Positions 1-43,452 of a DNA stretch of 64,000 bases are shown here, piece after piece. The position numbers were made by a program, and so were the translations under genes. Positions within the stretch are counted from its first letter, which is position 1. Each line of letters begins with the position of its first letter. This DNA comes from Apostichopus japonicus. Its lineage: Eukaryota > Echinodermata > Holothuroidea > Aspidochirotida > Stichopodidae. The notes beneath the pieces were generated by a model. The model saw only the letters and a program-made list of their open reading frames with translations. It was not told the DNA's origin and searched no databases. The DNA is taken from contig NC_092574.1 in NCBI RefSeq assembly GCF_037975245.1, positions 9,211,713-9,275,712 on the forward strand, given 5' to 3'.

Positions 1-15501
<15,501 letters not shown>

Positions 15502-18195
15502 CACTGGCCGTTACGTTTATTCTCATCGTAAATTGCAGATGTCGCGGAAGAGGGATCCATCTGGAGGAAAGTGAGAGGGAGGAGCGGCACTGACTCCGAG
15601 GAGCAGTTGAAAACTGTGATTTGAGTTGCGGAAGGGAACCGTAAAATTCCCTCAAAACAGTTCAACAAAATGAACCCTTCTTGTACTATTCGGGACTAGT
15701 AAATAATTTATCAAAAAGATTTTCTTTCATTCATTTCTTTCATTCACTTACTATGTACAATACTATGTTCAATTAATACATTTCTTAGCTTCAGTTATAT
15801 GTTGAGACTTTATGGCAGCGTGATGATCTTTCTTTGGGACCTTAAATGTATTTTGTCTTGAGTTAGAGACACATTGATAAATTATATGTGTCTATAATAC
15901 CACAAAATGAAATATTTACATTTACATTTTCTTAGCAAACAATAGTTAGCACAGCATACAGCTCAATACGTGACACTATTGATCTTCGAACACACTACGT
16001 TGCCGGTCGATCGGTTTCGCAGCTGATATGTTGGCAATATATTTTCAGGTTATACGATTAGGTGATTATTATTTATGTATTATTTATTGTTTATTTCATA
16101 AACATTGCCGTGCACAAACCACCAAACACCGTGTCTTAAACTCTAAGTCTGGTACGAAGCCTATGTAATCACATTATCAAAAATTCTCTCGTGTTTTGGC
16201 AATTTGTAAGAACGTACCACCCGGTTTAACAAAATGCTACTTACTGGCATGCGTTAATACATATTTTTAACATTCACGAAAACGCTGGCTTATCAGTTAC
16301 CGAGTACAGCGATTTGACAATGGGTTTGAAACTTACTTTCATGTTTTTCGATTATTATTATTATTGCTACTACTACTACCATTATTATTATTATAATTGA
16401 AACATGGCTTGCATTTAGTTTAGCTCTTTATACAAACTTTTCCTCGTACCCGACCTCGCGTATTTCTTGTAACATTATACTACATTAAAATAAAACAAAA
16501 CTGTTAGCAAACTGCTTATCCACTAAGGAGCCTGTGTAAGAGAATGTGGAAAAGTTACAAGTAACAGAAGGGACAAATACACACACATAATACAGGCAGG
16601 TTAATGAGCAGGGTAAACACAAACGAGATAGATGTAAGAGGATTAGTAGACAAGTGATGGAGAGAAGAAAGAAACCGACATGGGAAAGAGGAGAGGTAGG
16701 AGATAAATTATAGAGGACAAAGATAACATTAAGGGAAGAGCTAGGGTTGGGAGTAAACCTCAGAAGGACAAAGACAAAAAATGGTTGGAAGAGAGCTACG
16801 AGAAGAAGGTGACAGAGGGGGAAAACAAGGAGAGATGGAAAGGGGGGGGGCAGAAGAAAGGTTAGTATGTCCATTCTGAATGATGAGACCATGAGGTTGA
16901 ATATGACATGATCATATTTAATTGGGCAATAAATCAGTGTGCAAGGATGGTTTTTATATTGCACTGTATATTTTTCTGGAAGGTTTGATACTCCTAAACT
17001 GTACTTGGACGCAATATACTTAGTGTTGTCCTCTACAGGAAGTGGCAGCCCTTCATGAAACTGAATCGACTAACCAACACACGGGGTTAGTGGGTTGGGG
17101 TAGGAGTTAAACCCCATTGTTTGTCAGCTTGTCCTGTTTTAGGTTTGTTACACTTATAGTTACACCACAAAGTAAGTAAAGTGTGAAGGAATCACGGAAA
17201 GATTGATTAGCATTTCTAGAATCATTACATTTAACCCCATAGACCAAGTTTGTTTAATATTGTGCAAACGACTTCGAAAATGAGCAACATGAAGAAAAGT
17301 AATACCAAAATTTCCCAAAATCAAAGCTGCAGTTTCAATTCACTTCTACCTCTTCCCAACCTCCCCTGCTATAGTTGGGGGGGGGGGTAAGGGGGGATAT
17401 ATCCCATTTGTTTTAATTAATGTGTGGGGGAAGGGGTGCATCCCGTTTGCCACCCTGAACTCAGTGTATTTGATGATACTTATTCTATCCTTTTAATATT
17501 TTATAGTACTTAAATTGTTATTCAGGAATAAAACTGCGATTGAAAAGAAAAACATTGCTTAAGCCTTATAGCCGTGTTGCTAAGTTGATTGAAGTTACAA
17601 TTACATGTTTACCTGATTAGGAAGCTGCAACACATTCACATCAACCTTGCTCTGAGACTGTTGTGTATTACGTTTATCTCTGAGGTCTCTAAAACGAGGC
17701 CATCATTTCGCTGAAAGTTGCATTTCGCTTTCAGCTATATAATTGATCCTCTTGATTGTGTGCATGACGGTTCGCTTAGATTAATTGCGACATAAAAGTG
17801 AGTTTATATTTACTGATATAGATCTTTCGTTTTTTATTCTGTATAGATTGCAAAGCAAGCAAAAAAATGCATTGATTATTGATATAGTAGCCCTTGCCTG
17901 CCTTATCAAATTCTGCAACATCTTTCTTCTTCAAAAACAGTTGATAATTCCGAGTGAGTGACAGTTTCGATGTTTAAAAGTTTAGAGCTCTTTCTTAAAT
18001 ACTGCTATACATCATAAAGTTAATGATCCACGTCATTGTAAACAATTAATTGTTCTTAAGTGCCCTTAGTTTTGAGCTGAAGTTTATAGACGTATTTTAC
18101 TTTCACAATTAAATAGAGAAATGAATGTTCCCCCAGAAGTAAGCTTTAGCGTCGACTCTAGTCCATTTTCTGTAGACTCAGGCTTAAAGGCGGGC
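15502..18195. other. Intergenic region between convergent genes A and B (unique part)
   Basis: No gene is recognised. It holds the presumed 3' UTR of gene A, a purine-rich tract (16600-16870), G-runs near 17373 and 17385, and AT-rich filler. A 159-codon open frame on the - strand (16485-16964) is the complement of the purine tract and looks spurious. An AATAAA occurs near 16490, nearly 1 kb after the gene A stop; whether it is used is unknown. Confidence 0.5.
16600..16870 (+). repeat. Purine-rich (GA/GGA) strand-asymmetric tract
   Basis: The + strand is strongly purine-rich with GAGAGG, GGAAGAG and G8-type runs (GGGGGGGG near 16847) over about 270 bases. It is low complexity and not coding. 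Confidence 0.6.
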
Positions 18196-18413
18196 TCTAG
18201 TTGGCTTAGACTTGGACTTGTCTCAGACTTGAATGCACTCGACTCGGACTTGAGATCGAATCCAGCCGGGTCCATCATTTCGTTCTCTCTTCCCCATTGC
18301 AAGAGGTCATCAGTAGATTATTTTATTTGCACAAAACCAGAATGACTGGATATGTTGAGTTGTATACCTATAGAAAACACCATTCTTATGCGAGAGGAGT
18401 GTTGTGTACCTAC

Positions 18414-18502
18414 CCGCAAATCCTGCCCGTAGGAACGCTTCATTGGTCGTACCTTGCGTGCACCAGTAGGAATAAAAATGATATGCACGTTGTTATGACG
18501 GT
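18414..18502 (-). pseudogene. Relic of the large membrane exon of a fifth paralogue (3' end)
   Basis: The reverse complement aligns with the last roughly 90 bases of the large exon of gene B ([20 protein letters not shown] region), including the CAG|GTAGGT donor as GG|GTAGGT. It has indels and lost residues, so it is non-coding. It abuts the truncated 3' LTR at about 18503. The intron side runs on into unrelated sequence. Confidence 0.75.
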
Positions 18503-18846
18503 AAAAGTATAGAGTTCGGAACAATACAGAAATATACTATGTACAAAATAACCGCGCGTAACATATCTTTAATCACAGTTCCTCCTTGTAACACCCCGTG
18601 GCCAACCCATAAGCCGTCTCCACCATCGAGCAAGGTCTCGCCGACATCTAACATGCATGGGTGAACATAAAGATTAACTATTGTTACAAAATTAAATGCA
18701 TCATTCCTATATCGTCTTAGCATTTCGGATATGCAAATGAGGGATAAAGGTTAAGGGTGAGAGCTAACTTTACAATTGAATACAGTTGTTTGTTATTTCA
18801 TTAAAAAAATATAGTGGGCAATCAGTCTTTATTATAAGATGTTACA
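18503..18846 (-). repeat. 3' LTR of LTR element copy 1 (terminally truncated)
   Basis: Matches the 5' LTR from the TGTAACA end to ...CCGAACTCTA, then switches to membrane-exon relic sequence at a short shared ACCGT-like stretch. The missing end removes any target-site duplication. Confidence 0.7.
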
Positions 18847-20019
18847 ATATTCTCCCCTTGGCAAAATATATCCCCCTCGATTTATACATTTCCCTTACAA
18901 AAATACCTTATTTTCCTGAATATTAATATTCCCCTATTATATTACAACTTGACCACAAGTAACACGATACTATATATCATTCCCCCCCCCCCATATTTTA
19001 AGTAATTAAGAACATCAAAACTACATACTTAATATCACAAAATACACAAATATACAACTTCACTGTTGGAGAACACATTACTACACTATTGCCTTACAAT
19101 TATTTGATACTTTTAAATACATATAATCTCCTTATCGTCTAGAACAAAGGTTAGGTAAGGTCCTACAAATACCTGATCCCTCTAAATACGTCAACTCTTT
19201 ATCGATTAATAATACTGCCAATCAGATCGGTTGGGCCTTTTCACCTCCCAATCAGATCTTGTCCTATATGGAAGGGTAATGGGGAATTACATAATTGGAG
19301 GTGGGGTTTTTTTTGTGGTATAATTAGGGTCGGGTGGGAATGCTCTCTTATACAACCTTAGACAAATGGGGAATACTTTTAACTGCGATATATCATGTGA
19401 AAATATAATATAGAATGCAAAGGTATAGCTGAAATCAGTACCGTAACAAAAAGGTAGCACATTGTTCAAATTCAACGATATGAGTCTTAGAGAATGTCGG
19501 ATATTGTAAGAATGATTTCGGCAATATAATGGTTAGCAAGTATCCACATCTGCAAATAGCAAAAACGTTAGCTCGCTTTCCCGCTGTTTCTTTGTGGCTA
19601 ATAACAATTATAACGACGTGCTAACTTTCGAACAAATATAGTAATGCATATGCAATTGCACAATATGAAAGATGAATATGTTCGATATTATATCAATGTT
19701 CACAATATTTCAAAATGCAGCTAGAATGAGCTAGCTGAATACTGCATAGGCAAATTAGTTTGAATTATTCGTCTCAGAGCGCTATTGAGAACTTGGATTT
19801 GCTGTATCTTTCGGTAATCAGTTCAGTTTTTTCTTCTTTCTGCATGAATAATAAATAAAAATATGAGGCTTACAGTTTTATCGACATCAATAATCCAGTG
19901 CAGGCCAACGTTGTCCAGTGTATAGTCCAAGGAAAAACAACATCAGCAAAATATCCAATACGAAAGATTTCAGGGTTCATCCGGTCTAAAATTAAAATTA
20001 GTATGAGGATGTGTTGGGT

Positions 20020-20085
20020 GATCCGGGCTCCTGCCCCGATCGGCGATGTGGTGATCCAGACTCCTGTTTCGCCTAGTAATAGAAT
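20020..20085. repeat. 33-base minisatellite, about two units
   Basis: Units start GATCC and contain CTCCTG...GATCGG.GATG.GGT (20020-20052, then a partial unit). The duplicate at 52495-52620 has nearly four units. Confidence 0.75.
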
Positions 20086-20833
20086 CCGGTTATTCCATTT
20101 TCAACGTGTATGCAACAAATGTTATGCAGTATACCATGTTCCCTACAGTTGGAATATTATAATACATAACTAATCCCGGGCAATCTTGGAATTCAAAATG
20201 GTGATCCTGTCCATATAACAAACGGGTAGGCAAATAATTCCGTGAAATTAATAGTACCCTCCAATATGGCGTATAAGAGTTATTCTTTCCGGGGAATGTC
20301 CAGATGTTTTTCAATAAAACAAAAGTTCGGGCCGTATCGCGGCAAATAATTTCTCTTGGCAGTGAATACCAATACCGGTATATTATATGTTGTCCATCTA
20401 TGCCGTATCCCAAATAGCACTTGTCAACTTCGTAGTACCATAGGTATACCATAGGTATTGGTCAGGCTTCTTTTAACGATTGTTAAATAACTGTATAATA
20501 TAGTATGTTCCCGTTTCTCTGAGGAGGGGTAACAAAAATCAATTCGTTCATGAAAATAACATACGCATTCGACAGGTTTAAATTCATGTTTTGACGTTTG
20601 GCTTTAATACAGTAATCGCATATCGCCAGGATTCCATTATAATATCATACCAGAGTTTAAGTATGTCCATGAGATGAGTTTCTATCTGCGTAGGGTGACA
20701 ATGGCCATTTTGCTTGCCCGTATGTAATAATTAAGTTACTGTGATAGTTCCATTGAAAATCGGTGTCCTCCGGCGAGTAGATGGCAAATAAGGGTTCGAA
20801 AAGCCTCCAAAAAGTAATAATAGTTAGTAGAAA

Positions 20834-20848
20834 CACCGCTGCCACCAC
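20834..20848 (-). promoter_or_regulatory. Primer-binding site, tRNA-Leu type
   Basis: One base inside the 5' LTR the - strand reads TGGTGGCAGCGGTG. This is complementary to the 3' end of a metazoan tRNA-Leu (CACCGCTGCCA plus CCA), over 14 bases from memory of that tRNA. The duplicate at about 53364-53378 has two changed bases. Confidence 0.65.
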
Positions 20849-21214
20849 TGTAAGCGAGGCCGACCACGATAAACGTAGAGTTCGGAAGGATCCAAAAAAT
20901 ACTATGTACAACACTAGGAACCGTGCGTAACATATATTTAATCAAAGTTTTACCTTGTAACACCTTGTGGCCAAACTTTAAGCCTTCTCCACCAGCGAGC
21001 AAGGGCTCGCCGACAGCTAACATGCATGAGTAAACATAAAGATTTAACCATTGTTAGAAAATAAAGGGCATCATTCCTATATCGTCTTAGCATTTCTGCT
21101 ATACAAATGAGGGATAAAGGTTAAGGATGAGGGTTAACTTTACAATTGAATACAGTTGTTTGTTTTTTCATTAAAAATATAGTGGGCAATCAGTCTTTAT
21201 TATAAGATGTTACA
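20849..21214 (-). repeat. 5' LTR of LTR element copy 1
   Basis: 366 bases with TGT...ACA ends. It is related to 18503-18846 over about 340 bases and has the same length as its duplicate at 53379-53744. Confidence 0.75.
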
Positions 21215-24200
21215 CTTTTGTAGTTTTCTAAAAGAGAAGTAGCCCTGTACAGGGATATTCCCCATCAAGATGCTGAACATCGCCCCCCCCCCACCTCCCA
21301 CCGGTCGGCTGCTGTAAACAAAAACACATCCGAATTTCCTTCATTTGGGTAGTATTAGGCTAACAAAATGCTACACATTCCGGGACTTTGCCAACTGGAC
21401 CTCAACATTGGATTTGAAATACAAAACAATTGAAAAGCTTCAAGAGAACTGTTTGAAGGCACTGCAGCGTCTGTGCTTGGTAAACATCCCCACGGCACCT
21501 GCTTTAACAACGTCCAACAATGTCTAGGGGATTTCCCCCCTGTAACCCATACTGGTGCTTGGAAATAAATTCCATAGAAATTGAATATCTCTCCCTTACT
21601 TGTATGTTGTGATCTAAGCTCGCTACGAGAGAACAAGTAATACTGAAAACGGTTAGGTTTCAGTGGGCTTGCCACTTGAACTTCCATTAGGGCCATTCCA
21701 GAGAAATTAAGTGTTATTCCTCTTTCTGACGAACGAGACCTATCTTAACGTGCTGTAGTCCTTGCCAATAACAGTGTACGTTGTAGCTGTAAAGAAAGTT
21801 GCCACTCTTAGTATTGTTCGAAACGTTGTTCAGCTAGTCACTGTCATTCCCGGAATCGATCGACGTATTCATCTTGATAATGAGCGACGCTGAGTATATA
21901 ACATTAAGGTTTTGTCACAATTTTCATGTGAACATTAAATATTCATCAGAAAAAACAAATATGATTCACCGATTAAGCGTGGGAGTGGGTTGACGATAGG
22001 ATGTGGTCTCTAATCCCCTGAATTTCCCAATGCGCACTTTATACAGGTGCGCGCTTACACTTAAAACATTGTTTGACCACCCAAACTGTTTGTTTGCCCC
22101 CTCCCCCAATTCGATCCCTCCCCTTGGGATTTCTGGTGTTGCCATTAAATATTTAGATATTCTTTCCGAACGTATACGTTACCCTTATTAAGTTACTAAG
22201 CATAGAGAAACTGATAATTAAAGTTTTTAATAACTGTCAAAACCTTTACAGGATGTCGAGAATAACTTTTCCCCCCTTTGCTCTGTAAGATACATAACAA
22301 ATTTTAACGAACCAACTATAGGTTCTTATCTTTAATTTTCTGCAACAAAAAGTTATATGATTGTGATCGGTGCTCAATGATTGTTTTTTTTTGTGTTGAA
22401 AACCTAAATATACATCGAAAAGTTAACGTCTCAACACCAATGTCAAAAGTTCTGTCCCAACAGTAGAGTCAATATTTTGGATTGAATAAAACGTCTTCGA
22501 AAAGTAGCTGCACACTGCATGGATGATCAACACCATCAAATTACTGATAGTTTAACTTCTGTTAACTTCACAAAAAGTGCACGGATTTGCTGCAAATGCT
22601 CATCCCATGAGCTACATGCACGAATACATCCCAATTTGTCGGGTCAAGTGTAATATTGTTTAACAAACGTTGGATTTGCACAGGGGCATTTTGCGTCCCA
22701 AAAGGCATCACCTTATTCTACTATAAACCGCTAGGAGTAACGAATGAGGAGACCTTCCTTGCACTGTGAGGTGTTGTTTTTCTGATTATCTTTCAACAAG
22801 TCAAATATAGATAAATATTTCTCGTTGCCGATTTTATTAATACAATAGCTCAACCATACCAGTCAATTCTAGTAACGTTATTTACTTTCTGATAAACGGT
22901 ACAAGAATATAAAGCTTCCATTTGGTTTTGATACCTAAATGCATTGGGAAGAGCACTCATTGTCTCTTCGTTCATTAATGTCGTGTTCCAACAAATATAT
23001 TCAACTTCTTTACGTAAATGCTTCAATTTAATATGATTCTTTCTGTAAAGATGTTGTTTTGTACGTGCCGCATCACTAAAGTCAACATCATTACGTATCA
23101 AAATAGTCTTGGTTGCGTTGTTAGGAAATGTATGTAACTATCTATGCGTAAACTGTCTTTGAGAACAGTTCAACATTAATCTAGGTGGAACACACAGATG
23201 CAAGATATTGTAGTTACTCTTCGGCACTCCTTGATGCTGGCAGAGATATGGGAAGCGCGAACAAGCAACCCATCAATCGGATATGCTTTACATGAACGAT
23301 AATCATCAACATCTGCCCTAAATCATTTATTTTATTTTGATGCTACGATTGCTGTTCATGCAGTTGATATTGATGCGATGCTGATAGTTTTGGGTTCCTA
23401 TGCAACAACTACAGGTCATTGCCCATTTTGCGTTCCATACAAAATATGTTTTCGATTCGGCTTAAATTTTTATTAATGAAAAGCGTTGGTATAAAGACTG
23501 CTGTGTGTTATTTGAAGACATGGTCAAACAGAGGGATATAAGTTCTGATAGTTTATATTGTCTTACTTTGGTGTATAACAATATCTCAGCTTGCTTATAC
23601 CTTAACTATACTTTTGCTTTAAGTTGAAACTGTTTCATGTTAATCAAATTGAACTTATTGTTTATAACAAACAATGTAACAGCGTGTTGACTGTTATTGT
23701 TATAAATGTAAGCTATACCTATTGATAAAATGAAAATGTATATCATTGAGGTTCAGACACGTGAAATAACGGTTGGGTATCTTTCGTGGAAATAAAGAAT
23801 GCATTTCGCTGTAGATCAGCGACATGGTGATATACATCAAATCGTCCACCCTGCCCCACAGAAGATAAAGTTTCACTGGATTTCAGTTTGGTGCACTCAA
23901 TACGAGTAAAAATTAGACAAACCAACTGGCATTCATTTTCATGCCTTGATCGAGACGAAAGAAAAAGACGTGTTGTACAATACCATCTTGTTATCGTTTT
24001 AACTTTGAATGAAACTATCTACTTGAAAATTAATGTACCAAATTAACAGTAATCAAAATTTGAGTTTTTGCAAACACATGATATCTTTATGAATATCTTT
24101 ATGCCATCCAAACGAGAGTTTGACTGACAAATATTCCAAAACGAAATATCTCTGTTCAAGCGCATGCAAAGTATATCAACTGTTTGCTTTCCATATCAAT

Positions 24201-24728
24201 GTGAATAACAAATTCAAAAGCCTGTCAAATTGACATCCGCTATTATCTACCATAAGAATATATACACGTGCGATAGTGCAGCAAAACATGTCAGTTAATT
24301 TCAAACCATTTACACTGAATATTAGACACTATTCTATATTCAGATTACGGTCAATTTTACAACATGAAAAGTAAAAATGCACACTTCACTTCAGGGAAGC
24401 TTCCACGGACAGATTTGGAAACAATGTACCTTTCTCAGGCAGTTTCAATCTGTTTTCTACATTTGATATTAAAATGCCATCATCAGGAAATATTTTATTT
24501 TTCACGTCAACTAACGTACAACTAATTAACTAACATTATGTTCTGTGTGTGATCAAATAGTATTAGGTGCTACATGTACTACAGAACTATTTGTGCAAAC
24601 CATATATTATTCAACAGTTTCCGAAGTGATTAAAGCACAGTCCATAAACGAAGGATGATTGCTAAATCATATCTGCTTTTAACAGCTCCACGAGAGGTTT
24701 CTTCAATGGTGCTGTAAGACCAGTGCTG
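21215..24728. other. Intergenic DNA downstream of gene B (duplicated)
   Basis: No convincing gene. Just right of the LTR the - strand reads a TTAGAAAACTACAAAA-like string matching the SENYK part of the large membrane exon, so the LTR element probably sits inside that relic. Two open frames on the - strand, 21355-21696 (113 codons) and 22850-23101 (83 codons), stay open in the second copy but show no known domain and may be chance. The rest is AT-rich filler. Confidence 0.5.
24494..24499 (-). terminator. Candidate poly(A) signal AATAAA of gene B
   Basis: AATAAA on the - strand, about 230 bases after the gene B stop. The stretch containing it is absent from the second copy, so gene D lacks it. 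Confidence 0.4.
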
Positions 24729-40697
<15,969 letters not shown>

Positions 40698-42131
40698 GGT
40701 TGTTGATCTAGGATATAGGAGAAAGAGCAAGAAATTTAACGTCAGTTGCATGACCCCGGCGCGAATCATATTACTTTGGCTCCATGATCTTAAAGATATT
40801 TTTCCCAGGAACCTTGAGTTAAAGAACAAGTTGGGTTGCTAACAATTAGTCTATGATCTTTAGGCAAAGTCATTAGACCACTAAGTCAAGAAGTGTAGTA
40901 AACATAATATAAACTCCGATTACAAAAGCAAATAAAAAAAATGCAAGAGAACTTCCTCGTTTTGTTTTTGTTTCCCCTGAAATACTACGTTTTGTGGTAA
41001 TAAGCATAAGTATTGTCCAAGAAACATGGTAACATATTCTGAAGGTACATATGCTGATTAATATATTTCGTAATCTTTCTCTCTCTATTGTCAAAATAAC
41101 ATGGATTTTATCCATTCGGTTCTCCATTATGGTGTGGGTACGGTAATGCACGATAATTTCTATAGGGCTGGGTGGACGTTGTGCAGGACATCACTTCTAC
41201 ATCGAATGATTAATATTAAGAACCTTTTTGATTCTGTACTACAGACAAACCTGTACTAATATTTCGTGCCTTGTGATGATGTTCGGATAGTAGACTCTCA
41301 GTGGCTAAACACAGCGTCGGTGAGCGTTTTTTTCTTTTAAATTGCAATGATCTCTCAACTTGCTTTATACGTGTCCCATTATAGCATTTCGAATACAATC
41401 AATAGTATAACTCACATTATAAACGGATTTAAGAAATGACTATGTATACTGCTTTCGTAATTTTTATTGATTTTTTGTCAACATATTCATATTCAGTCAT
41501 TTATGTTTAGGATCCAGTAATGTACTACACGGTTTTCTACCATTTGTTGGGAGCCGAATCAGAATATGTGGCGAAAACTGCACTTGAAAATCCTTTCATC
41601 AAGATTTACGGTTTATACCAAAAAAAGTGCACATTTTTTTTCCACGTGCAGCGTTAAGCACATCATGATTAAAACATCACGCTTTAAAGTTTGGTAAAGG
41701 TTTAGAAATGTATTTAGCAACAACAAAAGTGAGTGACTCGATCATGAAAAGAAGGGGTCCTTTTTTGTTCTATTTTTGTACAAAATAGTCTACAGAAGAA
41801 AGTAAAATGCTTTAAAAGTGAATGGAATCCATTACATTGATTGCTAAGTTGAAATCCTAACTGAGTCAAAATAAAGACATATGAACAGCATTGTGAAGAA
41901 AAGGAAAGCCTTGAAGAATATGTATAATGGTAATATTGCATAATATTTGATCTTTGCAAGAATTAATCACCTTCAAACAAGTCTGTCACTGGTGTGTGCC
42001 TTTATTATTATTTTTGGTGTTATAGACTAACATATATATGTACAGCCTAGAATGAACTGTGTGGTACTAGGTAGAAGCTTCTGTCATTTTACCAATTGAA
42101 ATTATCAAACAAAAACAAAATAATTAAACAA

Positions 42132-42597
42132 AAGTACATTCCAAAAATGTAAGTTCTGCTTCAAAACTCACCTGGTCTGATATCACGATCACAAGATTAC
42201 TTAATATACGAAAACAAAATCATTGAAACTATATTTTTTTCAAAGGTTTCGCTGCTCCGCGGTAAGCTTTATGTGGAAGGTCGCTCTCTGTGTGTTTTTT
42301 TTTCCACAGATCATTTCGCTTATAAACTTAAAATGGCTTTACTCTGTTTATATTTAACCTTTCAAAGTACATTCCAAAATGTAAGTTCTGCTTCAAAACT
42401 CACCTGGTCTGATATCACGATCACAAGATTACTTAATATACGAAAACAAAATCATTGAAACTATATTTTTTTCAAAGGTTTCGCTGCTCCGCGGTAAGCT
42501 TTATGTGGAAGGTCGCTCTCTGTGTGTTTTTTTTTTCCACAGATCATTTCGCTTATAAACTTAAAATGGCTTTACTCTGTTTATATTTAACCTTTCA
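42132..42597. repeat. Two-copy tandem duplication, 233-base unit
   Basis: Unit 1 (42132-42364) and unit 2 (42365-42597) both run from AAGTACATTCC to AACCTTTCA. They are nearly identical, differing only in homopolymer lengths (A run near the start, T run in the middle). Confidence 0.92.
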
Positions 42598-42935
42598 TTT
42601 TCATTATCTTAAGCTAGGTCAATGTTTAATATATACATAATACGACTACAAGAAGATAATCGTTTTTACTTTAAACAATAATTATAAACTATGTAAAAGA
42701 AACTCCTACACAGTTTCATTTGCGTCATTGCTACTTAAGGAGACAGAAAAAAAACTGAAGTAGATAAAAGCGAAAACGGATAGCAAATCCGGTACTTTAA
42801 TTTAGAAATCGTAGTGGAAAGAAATCTTAAATCATTTTCATTTACAACTCCTTTACCTGGTCTTCCTGTCTTTCATTTTCAATTCCTTTGTCAAACTTGA
42901 TACAACCTCTCCCCTCTCATTAGACAGAGTATTGT

Positions 42936-42941
<6 letters not shown>

Positions 42942-43007
<66 letters not shown>

Positions 43008-43013
43008 TGTTTG

Positions 43014-43064
<51 letters not shown>
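42942..43064. repeat. (TA)n microsatellite pair
   Basis: Two TA arrays (about 42942-43007 and 43018-43064) are separated by TTGTTTGATT. Confidence 0.9.
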
Positions 43065-43067
<3 letters not shown>

Positions 43068-43452
43068 TCGGTACCCTTTATGCCTTCTTCAGCATTGACT
43101 AGAAGAGTATTAAGCGAGTAAAAAAGATTCAATTCAATGAATTTCTGAATAATTAAAAGTTAACTTAAATACTTTATATAGCAGCAATTTCAAATTGCAA
43201 AAACCCAGAGACTCCCATACAAATCAAACAATTACACTTGAAACACCATGACATTTCCTGCTAAAAAAATGCCACTTGTGGTCACTCTCTAATTCAAGTG
43301 TTCATTATTATCGATACTTACAATGAGTTCAAAACTAATTAAACAAATATTTAGGAGTATAAGTGTCATGCAAATTGTTATCAACATGCTAGAACTTTCC
43401 TAGTTCACGTGTCAAAACGATTTCAAATGATAGGAAGCTAGACATTCTTGTA

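Larger units (their letters stand above)
18503..21214 (-). mobile_element. LTR retrotransposon, copy 1 (non-coding or degenerate interior)
   Basis: Read on the - strand: a 5' LTR (20849-21214) starting TGTAACA and ending TTACA, a primer-binding site just inside, about 2 kb of interior without a recognisable gag or pol, a polypurine tract (AAGGGGAGAA at about 18849-18860), and a 3' LTR (about 18503-18846) lacking its last roughly 37 bases. The two LTRs differ noticeably, so the insertion is old. The small interior frames have no recognisable domain. It is likely non-autonomous or decayed. Confidence 0.75.
40698..43452. other. Intergenic region between gene C (3') and gene B (5')
   Basis: It should contain the gene B promoter and 5' UTR, but no TATA or initiator can be placed with confidence. 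It holds the 233-base tandem repeat and the (AT)n arrays listed separately. No coding frame is convincing. Confidence 0.5.

Noticed and set aside
16485..16964. 159-codon - strand open frame rich in Leu, Pro, Phe and Ser
   Set aside because: It is the complement of a purine-rich low-complexity tract. No domain, no splice context and no paralogue support it.
18121..18345. 74-codon + strand frame rich in Ser, Asp and Leu
   Set aside because: It is a short imperfect GACTTGGACT-type repeat at the edge of the duplicated block, interrupted in copy 2.
20090..20452. gag-like protein in the LTR element interior
   Set aside because: The 120-codon frame shows no zinc knuckle, protease or RT motif, and its copy at 52614-52976 is not better.
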